Below are positions 16,678-26,473 of a stretch of 64,000 nucleotides of DNA, piece by piece. The notes beneath the pieces are model-generated. The model had not been told where the DNA came from and did not search any database. It saw nothing but the letters and a program-made list of their open reading frames with translations. Each line of letters begins with the position of its first letter. The first letter of the stretch is position 1. Source of the stretch: Desulfovibrio sp. (GTDB lineage Bacteria > Desulfobacterota > Desulfovibrionia > Desulfovibrionales > Desulfovibrionaceae); the NCBI GenBank assembly GCA_031287575.1, contig JAITSV010000042.1:1-64000 (forward strand), in the 5' to 3' direction. The translations under genes and the position numbers were made by a program.

Positions 16678-17652
16678 CTAGCGCACTTCGCGGATGAACA
16701 GTTTGCCGTAGTCGTTGGTGGCGTCCCACGCGGCCAGCGAACCTTCCTGCAACGCGCAGGCGGAAACTTCGCTCTCCGGCGTGTCGCCCAGGGTGGCGGC
16801 CACGCGCAGCCTGCCCACCACCTTGCCGGGCAGCACGATGTCCATGTTGGTCTGGGGGTTGCGCACCTTCTGCCCCTCGGCCACCACGTCGAACAGGTCG
16901 CCCGCCTTGATGTTCTGGGTCTTGCCGCCGGAAATCAGGTACTGCCCGCCTTCCTGGGCCAGGATGTAGCCCTTCCACGGACGTTCCAGCAGGTTTTCGA
17001 TGATGTTGGACGACACGTTGGTGATGGCCGCCTCGATGGCCTTGTCGTTCAGCGTGGTGTCGTACCCGGCGCGGCTGCCCACGCCCATGATGCTGCCCGC
17101 CTCGGAATAGGCCTCGCCGCTGCCTTCCTCGGAATGGATGATCTGGCCGGTGGAAACCTCCACCAGGCGGATGTGCACCTTGGCGAAGGCCACCTGACGC
17201 TTGGAGCGGCTGAACACGCCCACGTCGCCCACGTCCTTGCGCCCGAATTCGGTGACGGAACCCAGAATCAGGTAGTCCGCCATGTTGCGGTATTCACCCG
17301 CGCCGCCGATGCCCAGTTCCTTCTGTATCTTGTCCAGGTCGGCCCGCTCGATGAGGATGAACTTTTCGGTGGCCACCAGCTTGGAGGACAGGATGTCCAC
17401 GGCCTGCTTGCCCAGGCGGTCGCGCGAATCCTTGTCCAGAAAGAAGCTCTGGCCGTACTTGGTCTCATTGGTGAAGCGGCCGATGGCGACTTTCCGCTTC
17501 ACGCCCTTCTTGTCCATGGCGGCGGCCTGCTGCACGGTGGGGCTCACCGTTGCCGGTGCCCCTTCCACGCGTTCCGCCTTGGGCCGCTCGGTGGTGGCGC
17601 ACCCTGTCATCAGGAGCGCCGTGGCCAGCAAGGGAATCAGCCTTTTCAACAC
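16678..17652 (-). CDS. CsgG/HfaB-family lipoprotein
   Basis: 324 residues. Lipobox LLMTGC, then the CsgG fold (VAIGRFTNET, LSSKLVATEKFILIERADLDKIQKELG, YLILGSVTEFG). CsgG forms the outer-membrane pore for curli export; related proteins pair with DUF4810/DUF799 lipoproteins where no curli genes exist, as here. Start: GTG at 17652 with GGGGAGG 6 bases upstream. A TTG at 17667 lies before that ribosome site and is unlikely. It heads the operon. Confidence 0.88.
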   Translation of the reverse strand: MLKRLIPLLATALLMTGCATTERPKAERVEGAPATVSPTVQQAAAMDKKGVKRKVAIGRFTNETKYGQSFFLDKDSRDRLGKQAVDILSSKLVATEKFILIERADLDKIQKELGIGGAGEYRNMADYLILGSVTEFGRKDVGDVGVFSRSKRQVAFAKVHIRLVEVSTGQIIHSEEGSGEAYSEAGSIMGVGSRAGYDTTLNDKAIEAAITNVSSNIIENLLERPWKGYILAQEGGQYLISGGKTQNIKAGDLFDVVAEGQKVRNPQTNMDIVLPGKVVGRLRVAATLGDTPESEVSACALQEGSLAAWDATNDYGKLFIREVR

Positions 17653-17945
17653 GTTATACCTCCCCAAAGGTTAGAACGGAGAATGAAAGTGATTGCTTAC
17701 CAATAGATACATATCTTTACAATATGCATGAGGGGTTACCGGCCAGATTTGCGAATTTGTATGGCGCGGGCCGATGGGGAATCGTTTTGCGGACTGCGTT
17801 GCCGCATGCCCGCGAAGGGGCACTCTTCGCGGGTCAGGCACCGGAGCATGCCGGGATGTCATGCTTTGCCCGTACCTGCCGATATGCTACGGAAAGCGCA
17901 CGCCTCGCCGCGCGGGGCCGCGCCCGCACATCTTCCGGAGGTTCC

Positions 17946-19634
17946 ATGCCCGCCACCGACGCCCCCCTCGCCAAATGGATGTTCCTGCACCTGCTGCACG
18001 GCCTCAGCCAGTCCGGCTACGCCATGGCCGGGGCCAACGAACTGCTGGGCGAGCTGGACAGGTTGCCCCCGCAGCAGCGCAAGGCGCGGGTGTTGTTCGG
18101 CACCGGGCTGTTGCGCCAGGCCCTGCTGCTGAACCCGCTGGACACCGGGCTGCGCGGTTTGGTGGGCCAGCTTGGGGCCATGGCCGCGCCCTCGCCCGCC
18201 TATGCCGCGTGGCTGAAGGCGTCCGCCGCCGTGCTGGACGGCCAGCCGCAGGTGCCCGCCAACGAAGCCTTCGGCAGGGCCTGGGACCTGCCCGCCGACC
18301 CGGGCGCGGTGCTGGTCGCGTGCCGCCAGGCCACGGCCCCCGGCGACGTGTTCGCCTGCCTGATGCGCCTGTGGGAAATGGGCGTGTGGGAACAGACGGC
18401 GGCGGGCATCGCGCATTTTCTCGCATCCCCGGCGGCCCCGGCGGGCGCGGGCGTGCTGGCCCATGCCGCCCACGCGGCGGGCGATGCCGCCCTGCGCGAC
18501 GAACTGCTGGCAAAAGCTCTGCCGTGCCCGCTGACGACCTTGCTGCGTGCCCGCATGGCCGAGGCCTCCGAAGACCTTTCCACGGCCCGCGCCCTGTACA
18601 TGGAGGCGCTGGAGGCCGAACCCGCGCTGCTGTTCCTGGTGCGCCACTTGGCCCAGATGGGCAGGCCCGAGGCCCCGGCCTCGGTGCTGGAGGGGCGGCG
18701 CATCGGCGTGGGGTTCTACACCTGGAACAAGTTGCAGGTGACCCTGGATACCCTGGCCAGCCTGCTGGATTCGGACATCGGCGGGGCGCGCGTGGCGCTC
18801 ATCAACAACGGGTCCACGGCCTTCCCGCGCGACGAGTTCGAGGCGGGCGTGCGCGCGGTGGCCGCCGGACGGCAGGTGGAGCTGATCCAGCTGCCCATCA
18901 ACATCGGCGCGCCCGCCGCCCGCAACTGGCTGTGGCACCTCGATTCCATGCGCGACAGGGACCTGTTCGCCTTTCTGGATGACGACGTGCTGCTGCCGCG
19001 CACCTGGCTGCGCAGCTACGTGCAGGACATGGACGAAATGCCCGGCACCGTGGTGGTGGGGCCGCAGGGGGTGAACCCCGGCAGCCTGCCCACGGTGCAG
19101 TACGTGGCCCGCTATTTCGAGAAGACCGGCAAGCACCTGATCCGGTTCACCAACAATGCCCCGCTGGTCATGGACTTCGGCCAGTACGGGCAGCGCCGTC
19201 CGTGTCTTTCGGTGATGGGTTGCTGCCACCTGCTGGACAAGGCGGCCTGCGCCCGGCTGGGCGTGCCCGACTTCGACCTGCGCTTCTCCCCCTCGCAGGT
19301 GGACGACCTGGAACACGACATCCAGGTGTGGAAGGCCGGGGGCCGGGTGGTTTACGACGGCAGGGTGCGCGTGGTGCACCGCCAGGATGCCGGGCGCGCC
19401 GCGCCGCTGTCCGAGGCTTCGTGGGGGCACGTGTGGGGCAACCACTACAAGATGGAGCGCAAGTTCACCGAGCAGGAACTGGCCGACGTGGACCGGGCCA
19501 CCCGCGCCGCCGACGTGGCCGACCTGGTCGCGGCCTACGAGTCGGTGGCCGGGCAACTGCCGTCCGCCGCGCGGTCGTACGTGGGGCTGTGCGTGCGCAC
19601 CCTGCAGGCGGCTGCCGGGGAGAACGTGCTGTAG
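17946..19634 (+). CDS. Glycosyltransferase family 2 with helical N-terminal domain
   Basis: 562 residues. The first 240 are alpha-helical and Ala/Leu-rich (TPR-like, MYMEALEAEPALLFL). The GT-A domain starts near residue 255 (GVGFYTWNKLQVTLDTLASLL) and carries the nucleotide/metal site FAFLDDDVLLPRTW and NIGAPAARNWLW. GGAGGTTCC precedes ATG 17946. It is convergent with the GT-like gene at 19737, so the pair may build one surface glycan. Acceptor unknown. Confidence 0.85.
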   Translation: MPATDAPLAKWMFLHLLHGLSQSGYAMAGANELLGELDRLPPQQRKARVLFGTGLLRQALLLNPLDTGLRGLVGQLGAMAAPSPAYAAWLKASAAVLDGQPQVPANEAFGRAWDLPADPGAVLVACRQATAPGDVFACLMRLWEMGVWEQTAAGIAHFLASPAAPAGAGVLAHAAHAAGDAALRDELLAKALPCPLTTLLRARMAEASEDLSTARALYMEALEAEPALLFLVRHLAQMGRPEAPASVLEGRRIGVGFYTWNKLQVTLDTLASLLDSDIGGARVALINNGSTAFPRDEFEAGVRAVAAGRQVELIQLPINIGAPAARNWLWHLDSMRDRDLFAFLDDDVLLPRTWLRSYVQDMDEMPGTVVVGPQGVNPGSLPTVQYVARYFEKTGKHLIRFTNNAPLVMDFGQYGQRRPCLSVMGCCHLLDKAACARLGVPDFDLRFSPSQVDDLEHDIQVWKAGGRVVYDGRVRVVHRQDAGRAAPLSEASWGHVWGNHYKMERKFTEQELADVDRATRAADVADLVAAYESVAGQLPSAARSYVGLCVRTLQAAAGENVL

Positions 19635-19736
19635 GCAGGCCCCTTGTCACGTTGCGGGAAGTGGAAAATGACGGCGGCGCGCTCCGGAAGGGGCGCGCCG
19701 TTCTTGCGTCGTGCGGGGGGAAGGGTGGCGTGAACC

Positions 19737-20690
19737 TCAGGAGTATCGGGCGCGTACGGCCCTGAACAACTCGGGCATGCGGTCGTACTGGTGCACCATG
19801 ACGGCGGGCAGGCCCGCGTCGTTCAGGATGTCGCCGCGTGCGTCGACGGCGGGCGGGGCCGCCTTGTAGCCCAGGGTCAAAATGGGACCGGCGTTGTCGT
19901 GCACGGTGACGCCGGACAGATGCCCGCCGTGCAGCAGGTGCCCGCCGTGCAGCAGGTGATTGTGCACCCCCTGGTCGTACCCGGCCATGCCGGTGGGCGG
20001 TGGGGCCGTACCGTCGGCTGAGGATGACGATGCCGATGGCGGGGGCGGCGGTGGCGCGGGAGAGAACGGCAGCAGCAGCCCGGTCAGCCGTTCCAGGTAG
20101 TCCAGCATGGCCCCATGGCCGCCAACGGTGGTGCCGGAGCAGGAAATGCGCTTGTCTGCCAGCGCCCGCCAGGCTGCCTCGCCCAGATGCCCGGTGACCC
20201 AGCGGGTCATGTACGGGCAGGTGCCGATGGTCATGCGCGCGTCCTCCAGGGTCACGTTCAGGCCGTCAGCCCATGGAAAGGAGAACGGGTCGCGCTGGAA
20301 GATCACGTCGCGCACGTCGGTGATCAGGATGCGCGCATAGGGGCGCGGGGCCCGCCGCAAGAGGTCCAGGTACAGGAAGTAGCGCAGGGCGTTGTAGGGC
20401 AGGTGGGCCAGCGCGGGCGGGCGTTCGAAGGGCAGGATGTCCGCGCCCATGTCGGCCATGCGGTCGGTGTCGCGGGTGGTGGGCGAGGTGAACAACACGC
20501 AGCGCCCCGTGAAGCCGGTGGCTCGCAAGGACGTGAGGAACGGGCGCACGTCGCCCGCGTGGTATCCGGCGGCCAGCCCCATGACCAGGTTAGGGCCGAG
20601 GGTGGGGCCGAGGTCGGGGCCGGACCCGGAATCGGGCAGGGGGCCGGACGGGTTGCGCTCGGGCATTTCGTGGGCGGGGGGCGTGGTCAC
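19737..20690 (-). CDS. Putative glycosyltransferase-like protein
   Basis: 317 residues from a GTG; alternative in-frame ATGs at 20666 and 20582 are possible, the last giving MGLAAGYHAGDVRPF. The core (RCVLFTSP, PYNALRYFLYLDLLRRA, ARILITDVRDVIFQRDPF) looks like a GT-A nucleotide-sugar transferase with an Asp-rich metal site (TDVRDV). A proline/serine-rich insert and an LLHGGH repeat, from an 18-base tandem repeat at 19918-19960, interrupt the C-terminal half. Function inferred from motifs only. Confidence 0.65.
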   Translation of the reverse strand: MTTPPAHEMPERNPSGPLPDSGSGPDLGPTLGPNLVMGLAAGYHAGDVRPFLTSLRATGFTGRCVLFTSPTTRDTDRMADMGADILPFERPPALAHLPYNALRYFLYLDLLRRAPRPYARILITDVRDVIFQRDPFSFPWADGLNVTLEDARMTIGTCPYMTRWVTGHLGEAAWRALADKRISCSGTTVGGHGAMLDYLERLTGLLLPFSPAPPPPPPSASSSSADGTAPPPTGMAGYDQGVHNHLLHGGHLLHGGHLSGVTVHDNAGPILTLGYKAAPPAVDARGDILNDAGLPAVMVHQYDRMPELFRAVRARYS

Positions 20691-20804
20691 GCCACAGGCT
20701 TGCCCCGCGCCGCGCCAAAAAGCAAGCGGGCGAACCTCGCGGGCACGCTTCGCGCCCTTCGGGTCGGTCGGCCAGCGGGCGAAAGGACCATCTGGAAACA
20801 GCCC

Positions 20805-22988
20805 TTACACCGGCACGGCCAGCACGCCGGTCACATCGTTCACGTAGTCGCCGGAATTCTTGTATTCGCGGTACCCGCACGAGGGCGCCGCGCCCAGGGC
20901 ATGGCGCCGCCCCAGCATCTCGTGGATGCAGCTGACCCCGGTGGGGTCGCTGGTGATGGCCTGCGGCGGCAGGGCCAGCGTGTGGCCGGGCCGGATGTCC
21001 GGGTTGGTGGAGGATACCACCGTGCCGCCCGCGTCCACGTACAGGCCAAAGGCCCCGCGCATGGGGGCCTGGGCCTCGTCGCGGGGCAGGGCGTCCACCA
21101 GCATGGCCGCGAACTGCGGCTCGGCGTCGAACACGATGCCGATGCCCCCCACCGTGGTGCGGTCGTCCGCCGGGTGCATCACCGCCGCGTTGTAGATGTA
21201 GGTGGGCCGCCCGCCGTACAGGTCCGAGGGGGCAAAGGGCGATACCCGGTATTCCTGCTGGTTGCGGATGGACTGCACGGTCTGCCGCACGAAGTCGCAG
21301 TCCGACAGGTCGCGGCCCACGCAGCCCTCGTTGGCCGGGTTGGAAACGGCCACCACGACCCCGGCGGCGTTGTACACGCACAGGTCGTGGTACACGGTGT
21401 ATAGTTCGTGGATGTAGCGCAGTATCTCGGCGATGCGCCGCCGGTCGGCCTCGGGCGGCATGGCCCGGCCATTGCCGGCGCGGGCCAGGATGTGGCGGAA
21501 GGCGGGGGTCAGCGCCCACCAGCGGCAGTCGTTGGCGCGCTCGTACAGGTTGCGGTCCATGATGTCGCAGGCCAGGGCGGCCTTGAAGCGCAGGTCGCTC
21601 AGCAGGGCCGAGGAGACCGTGGCGTACAGGTCGTCGATGGACTTGACGAACATGTCCTTGGTCTTGTGGCCGATCTTGCGGATTTCGTCGAGCACCGGCA
21701 GGAATTCCTGGGCGTTGCGCTTTACCGCGATGATCTGGCCGTTGATGACCACCAGGCCCAGGTCCTGGTTCACGTCTTCCGACGTGGCGGCAATGTCCAG
21801 CAGGTCGTCGGAGAAGATGCACGACTGTTCGGTGGTGTCGTCCCCCGCGCCGCCGTCGCCACTATCGGTGGAAGGTGGATGCAGGGACTGGGACTGGTCC
21901 GCGCCCCCGGCGGTGCAGGTGGAGTTTCCGGTGTCGGCAAAGGCGGCGTGCGGCGGGGTGGCCGCGCAGCCCCGCCAGCCCAGCCCCGCATAGCCCTGGT
22001 AGCCGTTGGTGGGGGCGCTGAAGGCCAGGTACTCGCCGCTGTCGCTGCCCAGCGAGGTCAGCGCGCGGGGTGGCCGCGCCCCCAGGCACGACCCCACCCG
22101 GAAATCGGCGGGCGCGCTGGAGGCGATGACCGCGCCCGCGTCGTCGGTAAGGCACAGCACCACGCCCTGCCTGCCGTTGACCAGCTTGCGGAAGATGCCC
22201 TCCATCTCGTTTTCGAAGCGGAAGCACAGGCACAGCACGCCCAGCGGGCGACCCGTTTCCGGGTGCAGGATGCGGTGCGAGAAGATGTGGGCCACCGGCT
22301 TGCCGGGGCGCAGGTCGGACGGGCGGAAGGTTTCCAGGTAGCCGTCGTCGGCCAGGGTGGCGGCCACCAGCGGGTCGGACGAGGTGCGCACCGGGGTGGT
22401 CTCGTCAAGCTGGGCGCGCACCCGGCCCTGCGTATCGAGCACCAGGATTTCGTCGTAGACGGTGTACTTGTCTCGGTAGTCGCGCAGGCGGCGGCGTACG
22501 GCGGCGCAGGCGTCGTCCGTAGCAAGTGCGGAGGCGGCAGCGCCGTTGTCCGCGTGTGCATCTTCGGCTGGGTCCGCATCTTCGTTCGGGCCCGCCACGC
22601 AGGACTCGGCGTCGTCATGGCGGGCGGTGGAGTCCAGAAAGTCCACCAGCACCCCGTCGGTGGCCAGAAAGCCCACGTCCGCCGTACGTTCGAACAGATT
22701 GCGCACCACGATGTCCACGGCCACCTGGGCCATGGCCCCCAGTTCCAGCGCCACCTTGCGGGTGTTCTCGCGGGCCAGGCTGTCGATGAGGCGTTCCTGC
22801 AATTCCTGGAACTTGCGTTGCGCCTCGTCCATGGAGTCGAGCAGGGTGGCGGCCACGGACAGGCTGTTGATCTTGCCGGTCAGCGAAACGCGGGTCCACC
22901 ATTTGGACAGCGAACTCAGCGAACTGCGGTATTCGCCGATGCCGGGCATGTGGTGCAGGTACCTTCGCAACTCAGCGTCTGAGCTCAT
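20805..22988 (-). CDS. Soluble protein with two cache-like sensor domains
   Basis: 727 residues without membrane helices. Two repeated units resemble cache/PAS-like ligand domains: YDEILVLDTQGRVRAQLDETT...LGVLCLCFRFENE (about 185-290) and YHDLCVYNAAGVVVAVSNPANEG...VGGIGIVFDAEPQF (about 525-625). Helical segments precede each. No kinase, GGDEF or chemotaxis output is visible, so it may act through a partner. GAGG precedes the ATG. Confidence 0.75.
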   Translation of the reverse strand: MSSDAELRRYLHHMPGIGEYRSSLSSLSKWWTRVSLTGKINSLSVAATLLDSMDEAQRKFQELQERLIDSLARENTRKVALELGAMAQVAVDIVVRNLFERTADVGFLATDGVLVDFLDSTARHDDAESCVAGPNEDADPAEDAHADNGAAASALATDDACAAVRRRLRDYRDKYTVYDEILVLDTQGRVRAQLDETTPVRTSSDPLVAATLADDGYLETFRPSDLRPGKPVAHIFSHRILHPETGRPLGVLCLCFRFENEMEGIFRKLVNGRQGVVLCLTDDAGAVIASSAPADFRVGSCLGARPPRALTSLGSDSGEYLAFSAPTNGYQGYAGLGWRGCAATPPHAAFADTGNSTCTAGGADQSQSLHPPSTDSGDGGAGDDTTEQSCIFSDDLLDIAATSEDVNQDLGLVVINGQIIAVKRNAQEFLPVLDEIRKIGHKTKDMFVKSIDDLYATVSSALLSDLRFKAALACDIMDRNLYERANDCRWWALTPAFRHILARAGNGRAMPPEADRRRIAEILRYIHELYTVYHDLCVYNAAGVVVAVSNPANEGCVGRDLSDCDFVRQTVQSIRNQQEYRVSPFAPSDLYGGRPTYIYNAAVMHPADDRTTVGGIGIVFDAEPQFAAMLVDALPRDEAQAPMRGAFGLYVDAGGTVVSSTNPDIRPGHTLALPPQAITSDPTGVSCIHEMLGRRHALGAAPSCGYREYKNSGDYVNDVTGVLAVPV

Positions 22989-23421
22989 GTTTTCGGCCTC
23001 GCAGCATGTTTTTACGAGAACGCAAAAAATCGGGCGAAAATCTTAGCGCCATATCTCTCAAGTTGCCATGATTGTAAATATCATTATTGCATTGGTGGGC
23101 CTTGCGGTGCAGTGAGCGCTCGAACAACAGGGCGGAATCACGCGGGTTTTTGAACGTCAAAAAATGTAAAAACTCCCCCAGGCGGACCTGGGGGGAGTGG
23201 GAGACAATGGGCGGGATGGTGGCTCTTGCGGGTAGGGGCGACCCGTGGGGGCGAGTGTCCGCCAGCAGTTGAAGGGCCACGAGTGATCGGCGGGTGGCGG
23301 GACCTGCCATGGCGCACGACCATCCTGCGCGGCCACCCCCGTGGATGGCGGGGCACCGGGTGAGGATCCGCCTGGCTGGTGGGGCTTGTTCGCCCCCGCA
23401 ACGGGCTGAAGGGGGCCTTGC
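22989..23421. other. Intergenic with one hairpin; no gene
   Basis: 433 bases. Bases 23030-23100 are AT-rich, probably the promoter area of the cache-protein gene. A hairpin CTCCCCCAGG / CCTGGGGGGAG lies at 23173-23197. The remainder resembles degraded coding-like G+C-rich sequence without a supported ORF. Confidence 0.4.
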
Positions 23422-24360
23422 TCAGCGCGGCGCGCTTGCGGGCATGGCGGGCAGGATGGCCGCGCGTAGCGCGTCATACGCAGCCTGGTGCGGGGCAGCC
23501 TGGTGCGGGGCTGCGTGATGTGCGTCCGGCTGATACGAGGCCTGTGGCGCGCGGGCCTGCCTTCTGGCGTGCATGTCCACCGGGGCCACCCGGCCTTGGG
23601 TGAGCACGGCGGCCTCGTCGCAGAACAGCGGCACCAGCCGCACGTCGTGGGTCACGAACAGGTAGGCGGTGCCCGTGGCGCGGCGCAGTTCGGCCAGCAG
23701 GTCCAGCACGCGGGCCTGCACCAGCATGTCCAGGCTGCTCAGGGCTTCGTCCAGCAGGATCAGCCGGGGCCGTGGCGCCAGGGCGCGGGCAATGCACACC
23801 CGCTGCAATTGCCCGCCGCTCAGGCGGTGGGGCAGGCGGTCCAGCAGGGCCGGGGAAAGGTGCACCTGTTCCAGCAGCTCACCGGCGCGGGCGCGGCGCT
23901 GGCGGCGGTTCAGCGGGGTGAAGTTTTCCAGCGGCTCGCCGATGATGCGTTCCACGGTCAGGCGCGGGTTCACCGCGTTCACCGAGTTCTGGAAGACCAC
24001 CTGCACGTGGCGGCGGTCCTTGCCGAGTCCGTGGCGCACATCCCGGCCCCAGGTGCGCCCCATGAAGCGTACCATGCCGCCGTCGGGCTGCTCCAGCCCC
24101 AGGGCGATGCGGCACAGGGTGCTCTTGCCCGCGCCGCTGGGGCCGACGACGCCGGTGCAGCCGCCCTCGCGCACGGTCAGGTCCACCCCGCGCAACACTT
24201 CGCGCACCTGGCGCGGGGAGAACCACCCGCCGGTGCGGTAGCTGCGGGTGACACCGCGCAGTTCCAGCAGGGGCGGGGCGTCGGTGCCGTCCGGTGCGCC
24301 GGGGCGGTTGGGGACCACGGAAGGGGCGGTGTCGGCGGGGTGCATGGCGGTGTCCTTCAT
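23422..24360 (-). CDS. nikE: Nickel ABC transporter ATP-binding protein NikE
   Basis: 312-residue ATPase: Walker A GPSGAGKST, signature LSGGQLQR, Walker B LILLDEALSSLD, then the switch His in TAYLFVTHD. It is one of two ATPases of the nickel importer. ATG 24360 overlaps the nikD stop as ATGA. The C-terminus is unusual: a His-rich tail (DAHHAAPHQAAPHQAAYDA) encoded by a 15-base tandem repeat near 23480-23520, a plausible nickel-binding segment. Confidence 0.9.
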   Translation of the reverse strand: MKDTAMHPADTAPSVVPNRPGAPDGTDAPPLLELRGVTRSYRTGGWFSPRQVREVLRGVDLTVREGGCTGVVGPSGAGKSTLCRIALGLEQPDGGMVRFMGRTWGRDVRHGLGKDRRHVQVVFQNSVNAVNPRLTVERIIGEPLENFTPLNRRQRRARAGELLEQVHLSPALLDRLPHRLSGGQLQRVCIARALAPRPRLILLDEALSSLDMLVQARVLDLLAELRRATGTAYLFVTHDVRLVPLFCDEAAVLTQGRVAPVDMHARRQARAPQASYQPDAHHAAPHQAAPHQAAYDALRAAILPAMPASAPR

Positions 24361-25337
24361 GGGCGGCCTGCGGCGGCGGAAGAGGGGGCAGGGTGCTGCG
24401 GTACGGCGTCGTCCCCTTGCGGCGGGCACAGGCCGTACAGGCGGTGGTGCGCGGCCAGCAGGGCGCGGGTGTACGGGTGGCGCGGCGCGGCGAACAGTTC
24501 GCGCACGTCGCCCTGTTCCACCACCCGTCCATGGCGCATGACGGCCATGCGATGGGCCATGCGGGCCGCCACGCTGAGGTCGTGCGTCACCAGCAGGATG
24601 GCCATGTCGCGGGTGCGCCGCACCTGGTCCAGCAGGTCCAGCACGCGGGCCTGCGAGGGCAGGTCGAGGTCGGTGGTGGGTTCGTCGGCGATGAGCAGGG
24701 GCACGTCCAGCACCAGGGCCAGGGCGATCATCACCCGCTGGAGCATGCCGCCGCTCATCTGGAACGGGTAGTGGCGCAGGATGGCCCGGGCATCGTCGAA
24801 CCCCACCTCGCGCAGGGCGGCACGGGCCGCCGCGCGCCAGTCGGGCCGGGTGCCGTTGCGACCACCCGCGGGCAGATGCGCGGCCAGGGTTTCCTGGAAA
24901 TGCGCGCCGATGGTGAACACCGGATCAAAGCAACTGGCCGGGTTTTGCAGCACGTAGGCGGCCCCGCGCCCGCGCAGCAGGCGCAGCCGTTCCGGCGGGG
25001 CGCCGTCCGCGTCTTGCCCGTCCACGGTCTGGCCATGCACGCGGATGGTGCCCGCCGTGCGGGTCACGCCATCGGGCAGCATGCCCAGCAGGGACATGCA
25101 GGTCAGCGATTTGCCGCAGCCGCTGGGACCCACCAGGCAGACCACCTGGCCGCGTTCCACCGTCAGGTCCACGGGGCCGACCAAGGGGGGGCCGGGAGGG
25201 GGCGTGGTCTCGCCGGTTCCGGCGGGACGGACGGCGCGGCGCAGTTCCAGTCCACGCACGAGCAGTGCGGGTTCCGGCGTTGGCACGGGGGTGGGTGTGG
25301 TCGTGGGTCCGGTGGTCGAAGATGTCATGCCGTTCAT
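24357..25337 (-). CDS. nikD: Nickel ABC transporter ATP-binding protein NikD
   Basis: 326 residues. Walker A GPSGCGKSL, Q-loop QNPASCFDPVF, signature MSGGMLQR, Walker B LLIADEPTTDLD, switch VTHDLS. This is the oligopeptide/nickel ATPase subfamily. Its start overlaps the nikC stop as ATGA and its end overlaps nikE the same way, so nikBCDE are translationally coupled. A Thr/Pro-rich stretch precedes the domain. Confidence 0.92.
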   Translation of the reverse strand: MNGMTSSTTGPTTTPTPVPTPEPALLVRGLELRRAVRPAGTGETTPPPGPPLVGPVDLTVERGQVVCLVGPSGCGKSLTCMSLLGMLPDGVTRTAGTIRVHGQTVDGQDADGAPPERLRLLRGRGAAYVLQNPASCFDPVFTIGAHFQETLAAHLPAGGRNGTRPDWRAAARAALREVGFDDARAILRHYPFQMSGGMLQRVMIALALVLDVPLLIADEPTTDLDLPSQARVLDLLDQVRRTRDMAILLVTHDLSVAARMAHRMAVMRHGRVVEQGDVRELFAAPRHPYTRALLAAHHRLYGLCPPQGDDAVPQHPAPSSAAAGRP

Positions 25338-26473
25338 GCCGCCCCCTCGCGCGCACCCGCGCGCACCCCGTGGAAATCCGTCGGGCTGTCGTCTTCGCCG
25401 CCTGCCGCGCCGAATTCATCCCGTTCACCCGGCTCATCCGGCTCATCCGGCTCACCCGGCTCACCTGGCTCATCCGGCTCATCCGGCTCATCCAACTCAC
25501 CTGGCCCGTCCAGTCCATCGAGCCCGTCAGTCCCATCGGGGCCGTGCGCCCCGCAAGCCGCGTCCCGTTCCGTCTCGCGCGCGGCGGCGGGGTCCAGCGC
25601 GTCGCGCAGGGCATCGCCCAGCAGGTTGAAGGCCATCACCGTCACGAAGATCATCAGGCCGGGGTACAGCAACAGTTCCGGATGGGTGCCGATGTATTCG
25701 CGCGCATCGCCGATCATCACCCCCCATTCCGGCGTGGGGGGGCGTACCCCAAGGCCCAGGAAGGACAGGCCGGAGACGTGCAGCAGCATGTGCCCCACGT
25801 CCAGCCCGGCCATGACCAGCATCTGGGCCAGTACCGGCGGCAGGATGTGCCGCAGCACCAGCCGCGTCGGGCGGGTGCCCGCCGCGCGCGCGGCCAGCAC
25901 GTATTCGCGCTGCTTCAGCCCCAGCACCAGCCCCCGCGCGAACCGCGCGTACCAGGCCCAGTGGGTGCAGGCCACGGCGATGATCACGTTGGTCAGCCCC
26001 GACCCCAGCACCCCCACCAGGAACAGCGCCAGGATGAAGGTGGGAAAGGTCATGAACACGTCGCAGGCACGCATGAGCAGGCCGTCCACCCGGCCCCCGG
26101 CATAGCCGGCCACGCAACCCGCCGTCAGCCCCACGGCCACGATGCAGGTCAGGATGGCCCCCACGGCGAACAGCGAAACCCGCGTGCCGTGGCACAGCCG
26201 GGCCAGCACGCTGCGGCCCAGGTGGTCGGTGCCCAGGGGTTCTTCCAGGCTGGGGGCCTCGAACTTGCGGGTAATGTCCACGTCGGCAGGATGGCGAGGA
26301 GAAAGGTACGGGGCGAACACGGCCATGCTCAGGATGATGCACAGCAGGGCCAGCGCGGCCAGGGCCGTGGGCCGCGACAGCAACTGGCGCAACAGGGTGT
26401 TGCCCGGTGCCGCGTCGGGAACGGGCGCGGGGGCGGTGAAGGGTGCGGCGGCGTCGAGTGCTTCCGGACTCAT
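25334..26473 (-). CDS. nikC: Nickel ABC transporter permease NikC with acidic tail
   Basis: 379 residues; typical NikC is about 280. The permease part has the usual helices and the EAA motif EYVLAARAAGTRPTRLVLRHILP. After residue ~300 it carries an extra tail of repeated GPGE, DEP and GEP units rich in Asp and Glu, encoded by a 9-base tandem repeat (25425-25535). Such a tail could bind metal on the cytoplasmic side or be neutral repeat expansion. ATG 26473 overlaps nikB as ATGA; the longer ORF upstream is a shadow. Confidence 0.9.
   Translation of the reverse strand: MSPEALDAAAPFTAPAPVPDAAPGNTLLRQLLSRPTALAALALLCIILSMAVFAPYLSPRHPADVDITRKFEAPSLEEPLGTDHLGRSVLARLCHGTRVSLFAVGAILTCIVAVGLTAGCVAGYAGGRVDGLLMRACDVFMTFPTFILALFLVGVLGSGLTNVIIAVACTHWAWYARFARGLVLGLKQREYVLAARAAGTRPTRLVLRHILPPVLAQMLVMAGLDVGHMLLHVSGLSFLGLGVRPPTPEWGVMIGDAREYIGTHPELLLYPGLMIFVTVMAFNLLGDALRDALDPAAARETERDAACGAHGPDGTDGLDGLDGPGELDEPDEPDEPGEPGEPDEPDEPGERDEFGAAGGEDDSPTDFHGVRAGAREGAA
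25425..25535. repeat. 9-base tandem repeat inside nikC
   Basis: Unit CTCATCCGG on the plus strand, repeated with small changes about nine to eleven times, in frame. Encodes the Asp-Glu-Pro-rich NikC tail. Confidence 0.8.
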
